From: Mermis nigrescens
Taxonomy: Eukaryota > Nematoda > Enoplea > Mermithida > Mermithidae
Reading direction: 5' to 3'
DNA: 64,000 bases
NCBI GenBank assembly: GCA_036768485.1
Contig: JAVLUZ010000154.1
Location: 43,650,584 to 43,714,583 of the forward strand
The position numbers and the translations under genes are program-made. Of the stretch, positions 11,791-21,900 are shown piece after piece. Under the pieces are notes generated by a model. It made no database searches. It was given only the letters and a program-made list of their open reading frames with translations, and was not told where the DNA came from. The first letter of the stretch is position 1. The number at the start of each line of letters is the position of its first letter.

Positions 11791-12899
11791 ATTGGGCTAT
11801 ATGTCTAAATGATCTATTTACATGTTTTAGTAATCCTACATTGGTTTTGCAGCGTGTATCTTCATTTTTTCACAAAAATTCAGGTGACACCCGCCATATT
11901 CCCAGGTCGAACAAACTGTCATTATCAATTTAAATAATGATTTAAACCAGCTGGCTGTGGTGCATGCAAACTTATAGGAAAAATGAATTATGAAACACGT
12001 GTTTCTGACATAATAGGTACATTCCATTTACATATAGGTACTGTTATGATCCGCTTTAACATACACTAAATTTTTTGAACATTTTTTTTGAAATAAAATT
12101 AAGTTTTTAATAGTTTGTTTTTTGTCTTGCATCGAATGGCATTCGGAAAGGTACTGAAAATTTATTTTACAGATTCAAAGAGTCTAAAAGGATGAAAGGT
12201 TAGATTAACAAACAAAGTTATTGATAGTTATTGATAATTTATTGATATGCAAAAGTTATTGATAATGATAATATGAATGTCTTTTGTGCCTCTTCATATA
12301 GAGAAAAACTGACTTTAAAATTGTTGAGTCGATATAAATCGGAGAGCGTAATTCGATTGTGTTCAAAAATTAGAGTGTTTTTGTAATATGACACATGCGG
12401 GTTATGTTTAAGAGAAAACTGCAGATAAAAATAATAATAGAAAGTCATTAATTTTTTTGACAAGACAAGAACAAGAAAATATTAATTGTCCAGAAAAATG
12501 CACGAAATTTGGTAAAACACGATTACATGATAAAACAGCGACATGAACAAAAGGAGATACAGATCACGAATGTGATGCAGCTAGGCATGCTCTGAACAAT
12601 AAAATTGTAAAATCAATGTTTAGGAGCTCTCTTTTTGAAGAAACAAACATTGGGAGAAAACAGAAGATAAAAGTTTCTTTTTTCAGATCATAAATTTACA
12701 AAAGATTAGCAGGTGATATTGGGCACAAAAATCCCTGTTCGATTCAAATCAATACTGTCATAACGTTAGGCGCTAGCGGGGCCAGGCGAGCACTGTTTTT
12801 TCCACTTTTTGGAATATTTGCTCAATCAAAATTTTCAGAAAACTGGCTAAAATTTTTGGAATTGATTGGCATTCGTGGAAAAGTTTGTTATGCAAAATT
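11791..12899. other. AT-rich intergenic sequence, nothing recognised
   Basis: Several short open frames of 60-75 codons on both strands with AT-driven composition (Phe, Tyr, Lys, Asn). No domain, splice context or repeat relation supports any of them. Confidence 0.6.
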
Positions 12900-13110
12900 G
12901 CGTTTTGAGAGGTAAAATTTTAAAATCCAGAAATGGAAATGGAAAATGGGTAAAAGCCGGAAAGGGAAAATGGAAATGGAAAATTGAAAAAAATGCGTGA
13001 AAGCCGGAAAATGGAAAATGGAATAGTTGGCTAATGCCGAAAAATAAAAAATAGAACAGTGGGTAAACGCTGAAAAATGGAAAATGGCTAAATGTCGGAA
13101 ATGGAAAATT
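12900..13110 (+). repeat. GGAAAATGG minisatellite
   Basis: Degenerate array built from GGAAAATGG and GCCGGAAA words, with larger units of about 25-50 bp marked by GTAAAAGCCGG, GTGAAAGCCGG, CTAATGCCG, GTAAACGCTG and CTAAATGTCGG. The His/Phe-rich minus-strand frames over it are artefacts. Confidence 0.8.
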
Positions 13111-13194
13111 ACGATGATATTTGATAGACGTGACACGTAAAGGCAAACGATGAATGCACTGAATTAGGCCCTTAAGAAAATTGGCTAACTCAAG

Positions 13195-13292
13195 TTGTTT
13201 CGATCTTATCATAAACACTTTCTAGTTAGGAGCTTGTATAACTTGCTCAGGCAAAGAATTCCACAAAGAAACCACACGATTAGAAAGAAAGA
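13195..13292 (-). pseudogene. LINE reverse transcriptase 3'-end fragment (second copy)
   Basis: The minus strand reads SNRVVSLWNSLPEQV, the conserved C-terminal tail of CR1/Jockey-type LINE polyproteins (RVVxxWNSLP). It is a separate copy because the main LINE beside it already has its own tail near 13440-13540. It ends in a stop a few codons after the motif. Any plus-strand frame across this stretch is antisense to LINE sequence. Confidence 0.65.
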
Positions 13293-13429
13293 AGAAGAGA
13301 AAGAAAATTTATTACTAATACCAACAGTTAAAATACAAAATGACAAGATATATAATAAATGCAATTACGAATTAGTAAAGGACATGCGAGTCAATGGAAT
13401 GACCAAGTTTTACGTACGCCCACAAGATC

Positions 13430-16200
13430 ATCTAGATAAATCAAAGTTTGCTAATCTAGATTTAAATATGTTTAGATTAGGGAAGAAACAATGAAGTCAG
13501 GAAGATCGTTCCAAACTGCGATGTATTTGTAAAGAAATCAAACTTTTCTAAATTAGAATGTACAGTAGGTATAGACTAATTTAAATCTATTAATACTACG
13601 GGTAATATTATGATTAAATACAAAAAAATCATCAGCTTCCAAACATGATTTATGACAAATAATTTGATACATCATACACAGACAAATCTGCAAGCGTCTT
13701 AATTCAAGTCTGCACAATTCAAGTTGTGTTAAACGATCTCATAAGAAAAATATTATTATAGCCAAAAATATATTTAGTGAATCTACGTTGAACAGCTTCC
13801 AATCTATCTATATCCTTAAGATAAGAGGGGTTCCATACACTGCAACAATACTCTAATAAAAGGTCTAACATAACAACTATAAGCTTTTAACAAGATTCAC
13901 CTTTATCACGCGAAAAATGATTTGCGTATTCAAATACATCTAAAGAAAGCTTTTAATCAAAGAATTATAATGTTCCTTAAATTTTAAATTTCGAGGAATC
14001 AAAACTCCTAAATCACGGACAAACGGATCACTAGAAATAATTTTCCCATTTAGTCTATAAACAGCTTTTTGATTACTATTACCCAAATATAGAGCTTGAC
14101 TTTTTGGTTCGAGAAATAGGTAAATCCTATGCAATTGCCCAGTCAATCAATCTTATCCAAATCGAGACTGTAATAATTTACGGTTACGACTAATCATTGA
14201 AAATTTTGATATCATCTGCGAACATATAAACTCGTACTACAAATATTATCACATATATCATTTATAAAAATCGAAAAGAGCGTAGGTCCAAGGGTACTTC
14301 CTTGGACGACACCGCTGGTAACAGGCACATAATCTGAAAAAGACTGATTAACGCGAACACATTGGGAACGATTAAACAAATAGGCCTTTAACCATGCATA
14401 CAAATTACCGTTTATTCCATATCCGTTTAACTTAATAAGAAGTTTTTCCATATTTACTTTATCAAAAGCTTTAGAGAAATCTAAATATATTATATCAACA
14501 GTTTCTTTTTAGCTAACGACTGAATCCATGAAAATTTACACTTTAACAATTGTGTTTCACAAGATTTCATTCTTTTGAAAACCAAATTGAAAAGGAGATA
14601 TTAGTTTATTAACCTCAAGAAAGTCCTGAACAATTGACTATTAATAATTCTTTCCATAATTTTGGCAATAGAACAACAAAGAGAAACGGGCCTGTAATTA
14701 TCCACTAATGCTGGATCCCCTTTTTTAATATTGGAATAACATGTGCCATGCTCCAAAGCTCGGGAATATTTCCAGACAGAAAAGATACAGTGAAAATACT
14801 AACTAACGGCTTTATCATTTGAAACGACAATTTTTTAATAAAGAGATTACATATGTCCATCGGGGCCTAACTGCAATAGACGTATTTAGATGGTTAATGG
14901 CTTCCAATACGCGATCCTCACTAAAAATAATGTCAGAAAGCGAAAAATCACAGCGCTTCTGAAAAGAAAATTGCGTTAGTAATGTCACTAGAAAACACTG
15001 CAAGCGAAATAATCATTAAAAATGTTAGCCTTGCGTAATGAATCGGTTATAACATTATTATCAGAAAATGTTAGAGGAGGAATTTCACTGCGACTTTTTA
15101 ACCTATTATTTACAAAAGTATAGAAAGCTTTAGGATTATTATTCTTGAGCAATTTGTTTTCTTGAGAAGAGAAATAAGTATGAATAGTTCTACGTAGAGC
15201 CTTACAATGATTTCGATATTTAACTTTAGTTCCTGGAGTTTTACACCTTTTATACTTATCCCATAGAGAACGTTTTTTAAGAAATAATTTATGTAAGCTT
15301 TTAGGGTATTTAAATTTTAATTTAGCCCTAAAAGTAGGTACAATACTAAAAATAAGAGGATTTAATATACTTCAAAAAACATTATGCATGTCATTAACTG
15401 TTGAGCATGTAGAAAAAATGTCAGGCCAAGAAACAGAGGATGAAAAGTATGCTATACTCTGTAGTCCGCTTCATTGAAATTTAAAGCTAGGTTTATCTCC
15501 ATCTTGAAAAGTTCTAGTTAAAATTTCAAAAGAAATCGAATTATGGTCAGCTTGTTGAAAAAGGAGGAAGAACCTGGATATTAAAAACGTTATATGCAGC
15601 AAATACTACATCAATCAAAGTATTATTGTGGAGTATTTTCTTTAACTAAATGTTGCAGACCACTAGCTGATAAGTAATCAAAAAATAATTCGTTTAATGG
15701 ATTAAATGTAAAAGTACCATGAAACCAATCAATTTTAGGCAAATTTAGAATCCCCTACTATAATAACGGGATGACAACTATTAGTAGCCCATTCAATTAA
15801 ATTACATATCCGAAGTGCAGTATCAAAATCCATACTGAGGAGGTCTATAAACTAACAAACATCTTATAACATCTCCACCTTTAAGAATTTCAACTACTAA
15901 AGTATCAGACACAAACAGAGAAGCAGGAACTTTAACGCATCGAGCATAAAGATGAGGTTTAGCAAAAATTAAAACTCCACCTCCTCGCTATTCTTACGAT
16001 CTGATCGGAGAATAATATAATTTTTTAACGGACATAATAGACTGTCGGAAATAGATTCATTTAACCAGGTTTCACAAAAATAATATATCGAATCTTGCAG
16101 TATTTAACAGAAAGTGAAGTTCCCCTAACTTATTCACAATACTACGAGAATTACATAGCAAACATTTAATATTAACAAAATAACGGGGCGAATTTACCTA
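13430..16200 (-). pseudogene. CR1/Jockey-like LINE, endonuclease plus reverse transcriptase, broken
   Basis: Minus-strand relic read from right to left. Endonuclease domain: CNSRSIVNKLGELHFLL near 16150, then DILFL, and after a frameshift ETWLNESI near 16050; a VIIVGDSKF equivalent of the GDFN motif lies near 15750. Reverse transcriptase: KKGDPALVDNYRPVSL near 14690-14740, SGVVQGSTLGPTLFSIFIND near 14270-14350, and a FADD catalytic box near 14215. C-terminal part: YLKDIDRLEAVQRRFTK near 13770-13830 and AVWNDLPDF near 13500. The order endonuclease-RT-tail and a length of about 2.8 kb fit one copy of a CR1/Jockey/L2-type non-LTR retrotransposon. Frameshifts and stops are spread over its whole length, so it is dead and old. 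The ORF1 region was not recognised. The class is well supported; the clade is inference. Confidence 0.85.
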
Positions 16201-16216
16201 AATATTAGACGCGTGT

Positions 16217-16245
16217 AAATACTACATCAATCAAAGTATTATCGT
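16217..16245 (+). repeat. Short duplicate of a LINE internal segment
   Basis: The words AAATACTACATCAATCAAAG and AGTATTAT at about 16217 also occur near 15599 inside the LINE. This suggests a small internal rearrangement or a second truncated copy at the 5' edge of the LINE. Confidence 0.5.
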
Positions 16246-16495
16246 ATTTTATAATATTCAAATTGATTTGCTAATTATTAGTTTACGAGAGTTTACTGCA
16301 CGATTTGACAGCATATTGAAGGTAAAAGATTCTTCAAAAAATTGCCGATGGAATAGACCATGCTTAAATCGGCACTTGTTTATTTAAGTCCCTATCGAAT
16401 TTTTTCTATCTTTTTTAACGTTACGGTTTATATACAGCATTATGATATATCTATTATATGATATAATCCTTGATTTTCTTCAGGCTTTACTTACT

Positions 16496-16756
16496 ATGGC
16501 TTTAAATTTCGACGTCTCGTGGCTTTCAATTAGAGGATCTTTTCTTACGCCTACACCGGATGAAGAAACGACCGTCTTGTGGTGTCAAGACAGACATCTC
16601 TTATGGCAATCTCCGCAATGCCAGACTTGTGGTCAGCTCATGATCTTTCGGGAAGATCGAAAGACATTTCGCTGTCAACTATGTCGCAACGAACATTCTT
16701 TACGTTGGAATACGTTTTTTGAATGCTCTCATCTATATATTGTTTCTGAGACGTGA
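16496..16756 (+). pseudogene. Merlin / ISXO2-like transposase N-terminal zinc-ribbon fragment
   Basis: ATG at 16496 opens 86 codons. Residues about 41-62 form a C-x2-C...C-x2-C zinc ribbon (CQTCG ... FRCQLC), followed by NTFFECSHL. In Merlin and IS1595/ISXO2 transposases a ribbon of this kind is followed by a (G/S)(T/S)FFExSHL-like segment and then the DDE/DDx catalytic domain. Here the frame stops just after that segment, and minus-strand LINE sequence begins at 16733-16740, so the catalytic part is missing. A full transposase would be roughly 280-330 residues. An ATTTTCTTCAG word upstream (16474-16483) could be a splice acceptor, so an exon of a captured gene is an alternative. Family assignment is from pattern recognition of the ribbon. 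Confidence 0.55.
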
Positions 16757-17017
16757 TGAAATAAATGTTTCCCTTATAACTTCGTTTTTATTTCTTATGA
16801 GAAGGTGGCTGGAAGCCGCCGGAGTTCTAAGCGTTCCAAGACACAATTCTTTCAATCTAAAATCATAAGATAACCTTTTATCACTAAATAACCATTTGGT
16901 AAACCTTTGTTGTACATTTTCTACTAAATCAATGTCCTTAATGAGATAGGGGTTCCGAACCACAGGACTATATTCAAGAATAGGCCTGACATAAGTTTTG
17001 AATGCCTTGATCAGCAT
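16733..17017 (-). pseudogene. LINE reverse transcriptase C-terminal fragment (third copy)
   Basis: A 94-codon minus-strand frame reads AFKTYVRPILEYSPVV, NPYLIKDIDLVENVQQRFTK and LSYDFRLKEL in the order expected for the region after the RT core of CR1/Jockey-like LINEs (TYVRPxLEY, W/RNP, QRRFTK, YxxRL). The Trp usual in VWNP is Arg here. It is truncated on both sides and has the same orientation as the main LINE, but is a different copy because that one has its own equivalent near 13800. Confidence 0.85.
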
Positions 17018-17169
17018 GGCTTTGTTTCTTGAAATGAAAGTCCGAAAATCAAGTTCGAGATTCTCATCAATTTTTTTACTATAAATTCACAATGCAGCAA
17101 CACTTTACAATAACAGCAACATTTTACATTAATTGTCATTTTAGTATTTTTTACATTACGACTTCCTCT

Positions 17170-17495
17170 GTGATCAGCTGACCTTGATTTACCCAGAAAT
17201 TATTTTTATAATCAGTATTTTTTGTGTGACCATTTGATTAGACTAATGATCACTCATAGGAAAGGACCAGATTTGACCCATGGTCACTCATAGAAGGTGA
17301 TCGGTCATTTGCCGGATTTTTAAACATTTTTTATAATTAGCAACCTCGATTAACCCAGGAATTATTGTTCTTGTCAGCACTTTTTTGTGTGACCATTTCC
17401 TTTGACTAATGGTGTGTCATAGAAAGTGACCAGCCACTCTACAAATTTTTAGACATTTTTTTTGTGATCAGCAACCTCGATTTACCCTAATTATA
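17170..17495 (+). repeat. 130-160 bp tandem repeat, about 2.2 copies
   Basis: The word CCT(T/C)GATTTACCC and its neighbours occur near 17181, 17343 and 17474. Units also share TGTGTGACCATTT, ACTAATGxTCACTCATAG and a TTTTTAxACATTTTTT end. No coding. From about 17500 to 18000 the sequence is TTTAAATTAA-rich and holds nothing else I recognise. Confidence 0.7.
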
Positions 17496-18021
17496 TGTTT
17501 TGTTTACTTCTGGAAATTTTTTTTGCAATTTTCTGACCTATGTGGATTTGTTTTTTCAATGATTTGTTTTTAAATTTTCAAATTAATTTTTAAATTAAAT
17601 TTTTTGAAGTTTTTAAATTAATTTTTAAATTTCCAGTGATTTGTTTATTGTTTAATTTTTAATTTAATTTGATGTTTGATTTGTTTAAAATTTATTTAAA
17701 TTAGCATGCTGCTGTGACATACCTTGAAACACGATTTAATTATGATCTAAAAAGTCTTTTCCGCATTATCTAGTCCACTGTAAATTTTAAACTGAATTCT
17801 CTCATTTAGTGAAATAAACGATTTTGTAAAAACCTGACCGACGTTTAATTACAGATCTTTGTTACTATTCTTGCGTCTTGAAATAGAATAACTGTATATA
17901 TTCCACTATTCCTAGCTATCAGTAATATCAAGATTATTATAATGCAAATCTAACAAATGCGGGCTGCTTTTTTCAATATTGTGTGATTCTTTATCACTAA
18001 GTAATACAAAATTTGTTTCAG

Positions 18022-18297
18022 GTCATATATATGTGTGTGTTGCTTCAAAATGCCCAAATCACTTTTATACCTATATGATGTGCCATCAAAATTAGACGCC
18101 GATTTCCTAAAGCAACTTGTTCTTTTTACAACTGGGATTAAGGAAGAAATTGTGAAATCGTCTGAAAAAATTGATTGTCGAACGGATGCCTTTTCTTTAA
18201 AGATTACTCTGAAACAGAGATTGATTGATCCAGAGATATTGAGTAAGCTTACTATGTTGGCTGCTTTCTATAACCTGCTTGTGGGCAAGCTATAAAT
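18022..18297 (+). CDS. Candidate 3'-terminal coding exon, unknown protein
   Basis: The frame is open from the acceptor-like TTTGTTTCAG (18012-18021) to TAA at 18295, with about 90 codons. It reads MPKSLLYLYDVPSKLDADF and later ends with AFYNLLVGKL. Composition is balanced (acidic, basic and hydrophobic residues mixed), unlike the AT-driven spurious frames around it, which is the main reason to call it coding. A CCCGGTTTC-type element begins 5-6 bp after the stop. I do not recognise the family. It could be the last exon of a host gene whose other exons lie upstream, or a fragment of a transposon ORF. No polyadenylation signal is obvious before the element. Confidence 0.4.
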
Positions 18298-19104
18298 CAA
18301 GGCCCGGTTTCTATAGATAGGTAGGCTCAAGCCAGACTTCAATCTTTAAGGATACATGCCTGGCTTAAGCCGGTGTCACGTCTTAAAGTGTCCGGCACCT
18401 TAAAGTGTCCGGGTTTAGCTTAAAGTGTCCGGGCCACAGTAATGTGCTTAAAAGCGAGAAAAAATGCATTTAAGCATTGGGATAGAGTGGGCATCATACG
18501 TGAGACGTAAAAGGATAGGGTTTTAACCAGTGATCGGACCAAGGCCTCGACCTCGGCCTCGGCAATCCTCGGCGTTTTTTGGAGCCTTGGCCTCGGCGCC
18601 GAGGGCGAAGCTGAAAAGTGCAGAGGCGCCGAGGGTTAAAATCAAATTTGAATAAGTTTAATATATGTATCCGTTGAATATTGACTATTTAGAATGCATC
18701 TGCAGTACACAGGCTATTTTTTACCTATAGACTTTTCTTATGGTTTTAGTCGCGTACCCAGTTACACCAAGTTACATTCAGCAAAGTGCAAATTTATTAT
18801 TCATGTGATGACTAAGTTTTAATTCTCATGCTCGCTACATGGATCGGAAACACACATTCCCAAGGGGGTGAGGGAGGGTTATTACCCTCCTCTCAGGGTA
18901 CAAGACTCAAGTCACTGTCAGACGATTTTTGGTGAAAACCTTTTGAATAATTTTTGAAGTTAATTTTTACTATGGCAAAAGTGCAGCTAACTATTAGAAT
19001 TTCACGAAGTGATACAGTATTTTTGAATGTAAGCAAGAGTGAATAGACTAACTATCACTATAAAACATGCATGCAACAGCTCAAAATTTTTGGGAGGGGC
19101 TCCT

Positions 19105-19480
19105 CAGCATACATGTAACGGCTTGAAATTTCGGGTATAGGTCCCTGGCAATTTTTAGAAGGAGGGGGATTAGCGACTCTAATTTTATGTCAAAAATGGC
19201 AAAAGCACCTGAAAATAGCCAACAAGCGCAAATTTTCGCCAAAAATGGGGAGGTTGGGTCACAATTTTCTGACGTTGGAGGGAAGGGTGTGGGGAGGACG
19301 TCCAACTCTGGGTGGATGGGGAATTCACTAAACCCCCTGTTACACGTATGGTTTTCGGCCATTTTTATGGCAGAGGGGGTAAATGATCACGAATTTTCGA
19401 TCGAAAATCGCAAAAGCGCACCTAAAAATGGCCAATAAAATGCAGGTTTTGCCAAAAATCAATTTCGGCTCGTGCATTTT
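19105..19480 (+). repeat. Two adjacent family-A repeats
   Basis: ACATGTAACGGCTTGAAATT at about 19111 begins one copy, and TTACACGTATGGTTTTCGGCC near 19340 begins a partial second. The short open frames on both strands here are repeat-derived. Confidence 0.55.
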
Positions 19481-20007
19481 TTTGGAGCCATTTTTATACA
19501 AAGTTTAAATACTTTCTTGGACAAAGTGATATTAATTATATCGTTTTTCAGTATATTTTAGGAAATTTCAAATAATTTTTCAGCGCTTGCGCAAAATATC
19601 GCTAATATACTGTACTTAGACTGAAGCAGGGGAAATAAACACTCCAAAATCAATTTTCGTGTAATCTAGGCATCTTTATGCAGATTTAAATATCTTTTGT
19701 ATCCATTTACACTGTTTTTAAAAATTTTATGCAAAACAAGTACTTTTTAATAACTTTGCATTTTTTTGCCGTTTAAAGACAAAATTGACTAATTTATCCT
19801 GATGTTGCATTGGATTTCTAAGCACAGTAGTGCTTATTACAAGACTTAATTGGCATATTACGATATCTGTAAAATTTCTGATTTTGTAGTGCAAGTCGTT
19901 TTAGCTTTCTCAGTCGAGTTTTATGAGTAAATTTCATCAAAAGCTCATAAAAATTTCGGCAACTAATATTATCAACTTAATTCAAGCCGAATTATCACAT
20001 TTAGGGC

Positions 20008-20398
20008 CAGTTTTCTGTATTTGGCAAAGATTTTTCATAATGTACATAATCTTTTCAGGACCGTTTTTGTACATGCACAAAGATTTTTGGAGAGACAAAA
20101 CTGTAAAAAGGTGTAAAATTTTCGAAAAGTTTCGGCACATCAGTAACTGTCCTATATATCTTTAAAATAGTAGAATTTGCATTTAGAATGGAAAAATGTC
20201 AAATATTCAGAAACTCAGGAATTAGCTAAGATACACTACCAAAGGTCGAAAAACCCTGTTTCACCACTCTAAATCGCTACTGTACCATACTATAATAGTA
20301 AACAAAAATTTGCATGTACAAAATGTTCAAAGACTGTTGGATATCATCTTTGTACACGTAAAAAGGTATCTTGCACAAAAAAACACTGTTTAGGACTG
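20008..20398 (-). mobile_element. MITE family C, 391 bp, 8-bp target duplication
   Basis: Starts CAGTTTTCTGTATTTGG and ends ACAAAAAAACACTG. Flanked by TTTAGGGC (20000-20007) and TTTAGGAC (20399-20406), 7 of 8 matching. Internal GTACATGCACAAAG and TTTGTACACGTA blocks are decayed forms of the family's GTACATGTACAAAGA repeats. The CAGTG termini and 8-bp duplication fit a hAT-type non-autonomous element. Confidence 0.75.
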
Positions 20399-20570
20399 CA
20401 TGCCGGTTGCAGGTCACTTACTGGCAGTATGTAAAAATGTGTATGTTTAAGAATATATTTATATAAAATATCTACAAAAATTTGTTTGCTCATACAAAGA
20501 CACTACTAGATTTACTGGTCCCCCATTTAGGAGTTTCACTTTGTCCCTCAACTCTGGACCTTAGGAAACT

Positions 20571-20759
20571 ATGATCGGAAAGTACAGTGCAGTTTCTGTC
20601 ATATTACCTGCCACACCAGAATGGGATGACCGAAAAAGCGTGTTTAAACATGCATTACTGCAAAAGCGAGCACAACTATGGCTACAGTTCTGTCTTTACT
20701 TAACTTATTTTGTTTGTTTGTTTTTGTTTATTTCTCCAACACTGTTTTCTTATTTATAG
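20571..20759 (+). other. Coding-like frame inside the innermost element, uncertain
   Basis: 62 codons. The first 40 have a protein-like mix (for example LPATPEWDDRKSVFKHALLQ), then a hydrophobic Phe/Leu-rich tail set by TTT/TTA-rich DNA. The transition near 20690 could be an exon end. No family recognised. It may be a relic of the element's own transposase or plain chance. Confidence 0.2.
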
Positions 20760-21130
20760 TAATAAAAGTTTTTAAGTGCTTCTTCAGCCACATTTTTTAT
20801 CAACTTTTCGAAGTCTTCATCAATGGCAACTTGTTAAATTAAGTATGCTTTCATGCTGCTGACTTTATTCAATAAATCCTTCACACATTCAATCTACTAT
20901 TATTGAAAATAAAAATGAATTGTTTGACATTCGATAAAGTGTTTAATATTACGATTATTCTCTAGCTCATGTGCATACAAAATATTCTAAGAGTACTATT
21001 TATGGGTATAGGTATATAAGCTTGACCCTTGGCATTACCCTCGGCCTCGGCCTCGGCCGAGGCAAGGATTTTAAGTCGCCCGCCTCGGCCTCGCCAAGGC
21101 CGAGGGTCCAAAAAGTACCCTTGGTCCTGA

Positions 21131-21565
21131 TCACTGGTTTGAACCCCCAAAATCCAAATTCTCTCCAAATTGGTAGATCCGTAGAATTGAATAATTTAGC
21201 GTTTTTACAGTTATGCTCCATCTGACTGCCAGAATTCGGCCCACTGCCCATGTAAAGTAGCAGGCATCCAACAGCCCAAAGTGTTGGGTGGGGGTTCGAT
21301 GGTAGCATGGTAGGCAATATATAAAATGAAGTTGTAGCATGTCTTTTTTAGAATCATGAGTGAATGGAACCGTGTGCAGTTTAAATTCACAACATTTATG
21401 ACTGAAATCCGTAAATATCATCGATTGTTCCTCACGAAAGTTATTTTTATAATCAATTTTATCTCCAAGTTCGCTAAACGACGCCACTGACGATGCAACA
21501 AATTCTTCGTAATGCATCGGCTTGCTTGTATTTATGTACCTCAATACATTGTACAAGGTACGCAT
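21131..21565 (-). pseudogene. Minus-strand open frame at the right end of the TTAAAGTGTCC element
   Basis: ATG at 21563-21565 opens 144 codons running inward from the right terminal arm, the layout expected for a transposon gene. Residues 1-65 look coding (MHYEEFVASSVASF, GDKIDYKNNFREEQ), and residues 75-115 hold a Cys/His/Trp-rich stretch. The last 25 codons run towards and into the arm of the CCTCGG element (boundary about 21147), so the natural C-terminus is lost. I do not recognise a transposase motif. It could also be a captured host exon. Confidence 0.35.
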
Positions 21566-21900
21566 ATATATACATGCCTACTTACCTAACTGTACAGCGA
21601 GTGACATGCGTGGGCGAAAATGCGTACGTATACTCAGCGTAACCCGGACACTTTAAGGCAGAGCCGGACACTTTTAAGGTGCCTTAAAATGTCTAGCCGG
21701 ACACTTTAAGGCATGGACACTTTAAGATGCAACACTGGCTACCATTTGCATGGACTTTTAAGCCAGACTTAAAGCTAACGGCAATATTAAAAAATAGAAC
21801 ATCAAAATTTAATGATGTGTATGGTTATCGTATATAGGTTTAAAGCTGAGTTAAGTTATACTTTTTAGAAACGGCTGAGAGTGTGGTGCTACTGATCAGT

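Larger units (their letters stand above)
18518..21147. mobile_element. CCTCGG-armed inverted-repeat element, innermost of the nest
   Basis: Left arm AACCAGTGATCGGACCAAGG at 18525-18544 mirrors the right arm CTTGGTCCTGATCACTGGTT at 21119-21139 with one base insertion; the match extends outward through GGGTT/AACCC. Both arms continue with about 100 bp of GC-rich CCTCGG/CCGAGG iterations (18545-18640 and 21020-21117), sharply unlike the AT-rich interior. The 2.4-kb interior holds family-A repeats, a family-C MITE (20008-20398) and a short coding-like frame (20571-20759). It appears to have landed inside the minus-strand frame of the surrounding element. Confidence 0.6.
18371..21740. mobile_element. 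Element with iterated TTAAAGTGTCCGG termini
   Basis: Left arm: CGGTGTCACGTCTTAAAGTG followed by three spaced copies of TTAAAGTGTCCGG (18383, 18400, 18420 region). Right arm: CCGGACACTTTAAGG at 21644, 21664 (one extra T) and 21697, then GGACACTTTAAGATG at 21715 and CAACACTGG. The outer 24 bases of the two arms are imperfect inverted repeats. Termini made of short iterated units recall foldback (FB-like) elements. It carries a minus-strand open frame starting at 21565 just inside the right arm, and a further element inserted at 18518-21147. Nested inside copy 2 of the CCCGGTTTC family. Confidence 0.6.
18302..21871. mobile_element. CCCGGTTTC-type inverted-repeat element (copy 2), outermost of a nest
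   Basis: Left terminus CCCGGTTTCTATAG at about 18303; right end TTTTTAGAAACGG near 21859-21871 is its imperfect inverse. Subterminal CTGGCTTAAGCC (left) and TTTTAAGCCAGAC (right) also mirror each other. Nearly all of its length is other elements inserted within it (18371-21740 and 18518-21147). The original element was probably only about 200 bp. No target duplication was confirmed. Confidence 0.5.

Noticed and set aside
13195..13494. 99-codon plus-strand frame
   Set aside because: Antisense to LINE 3'-end sequence on both sides.
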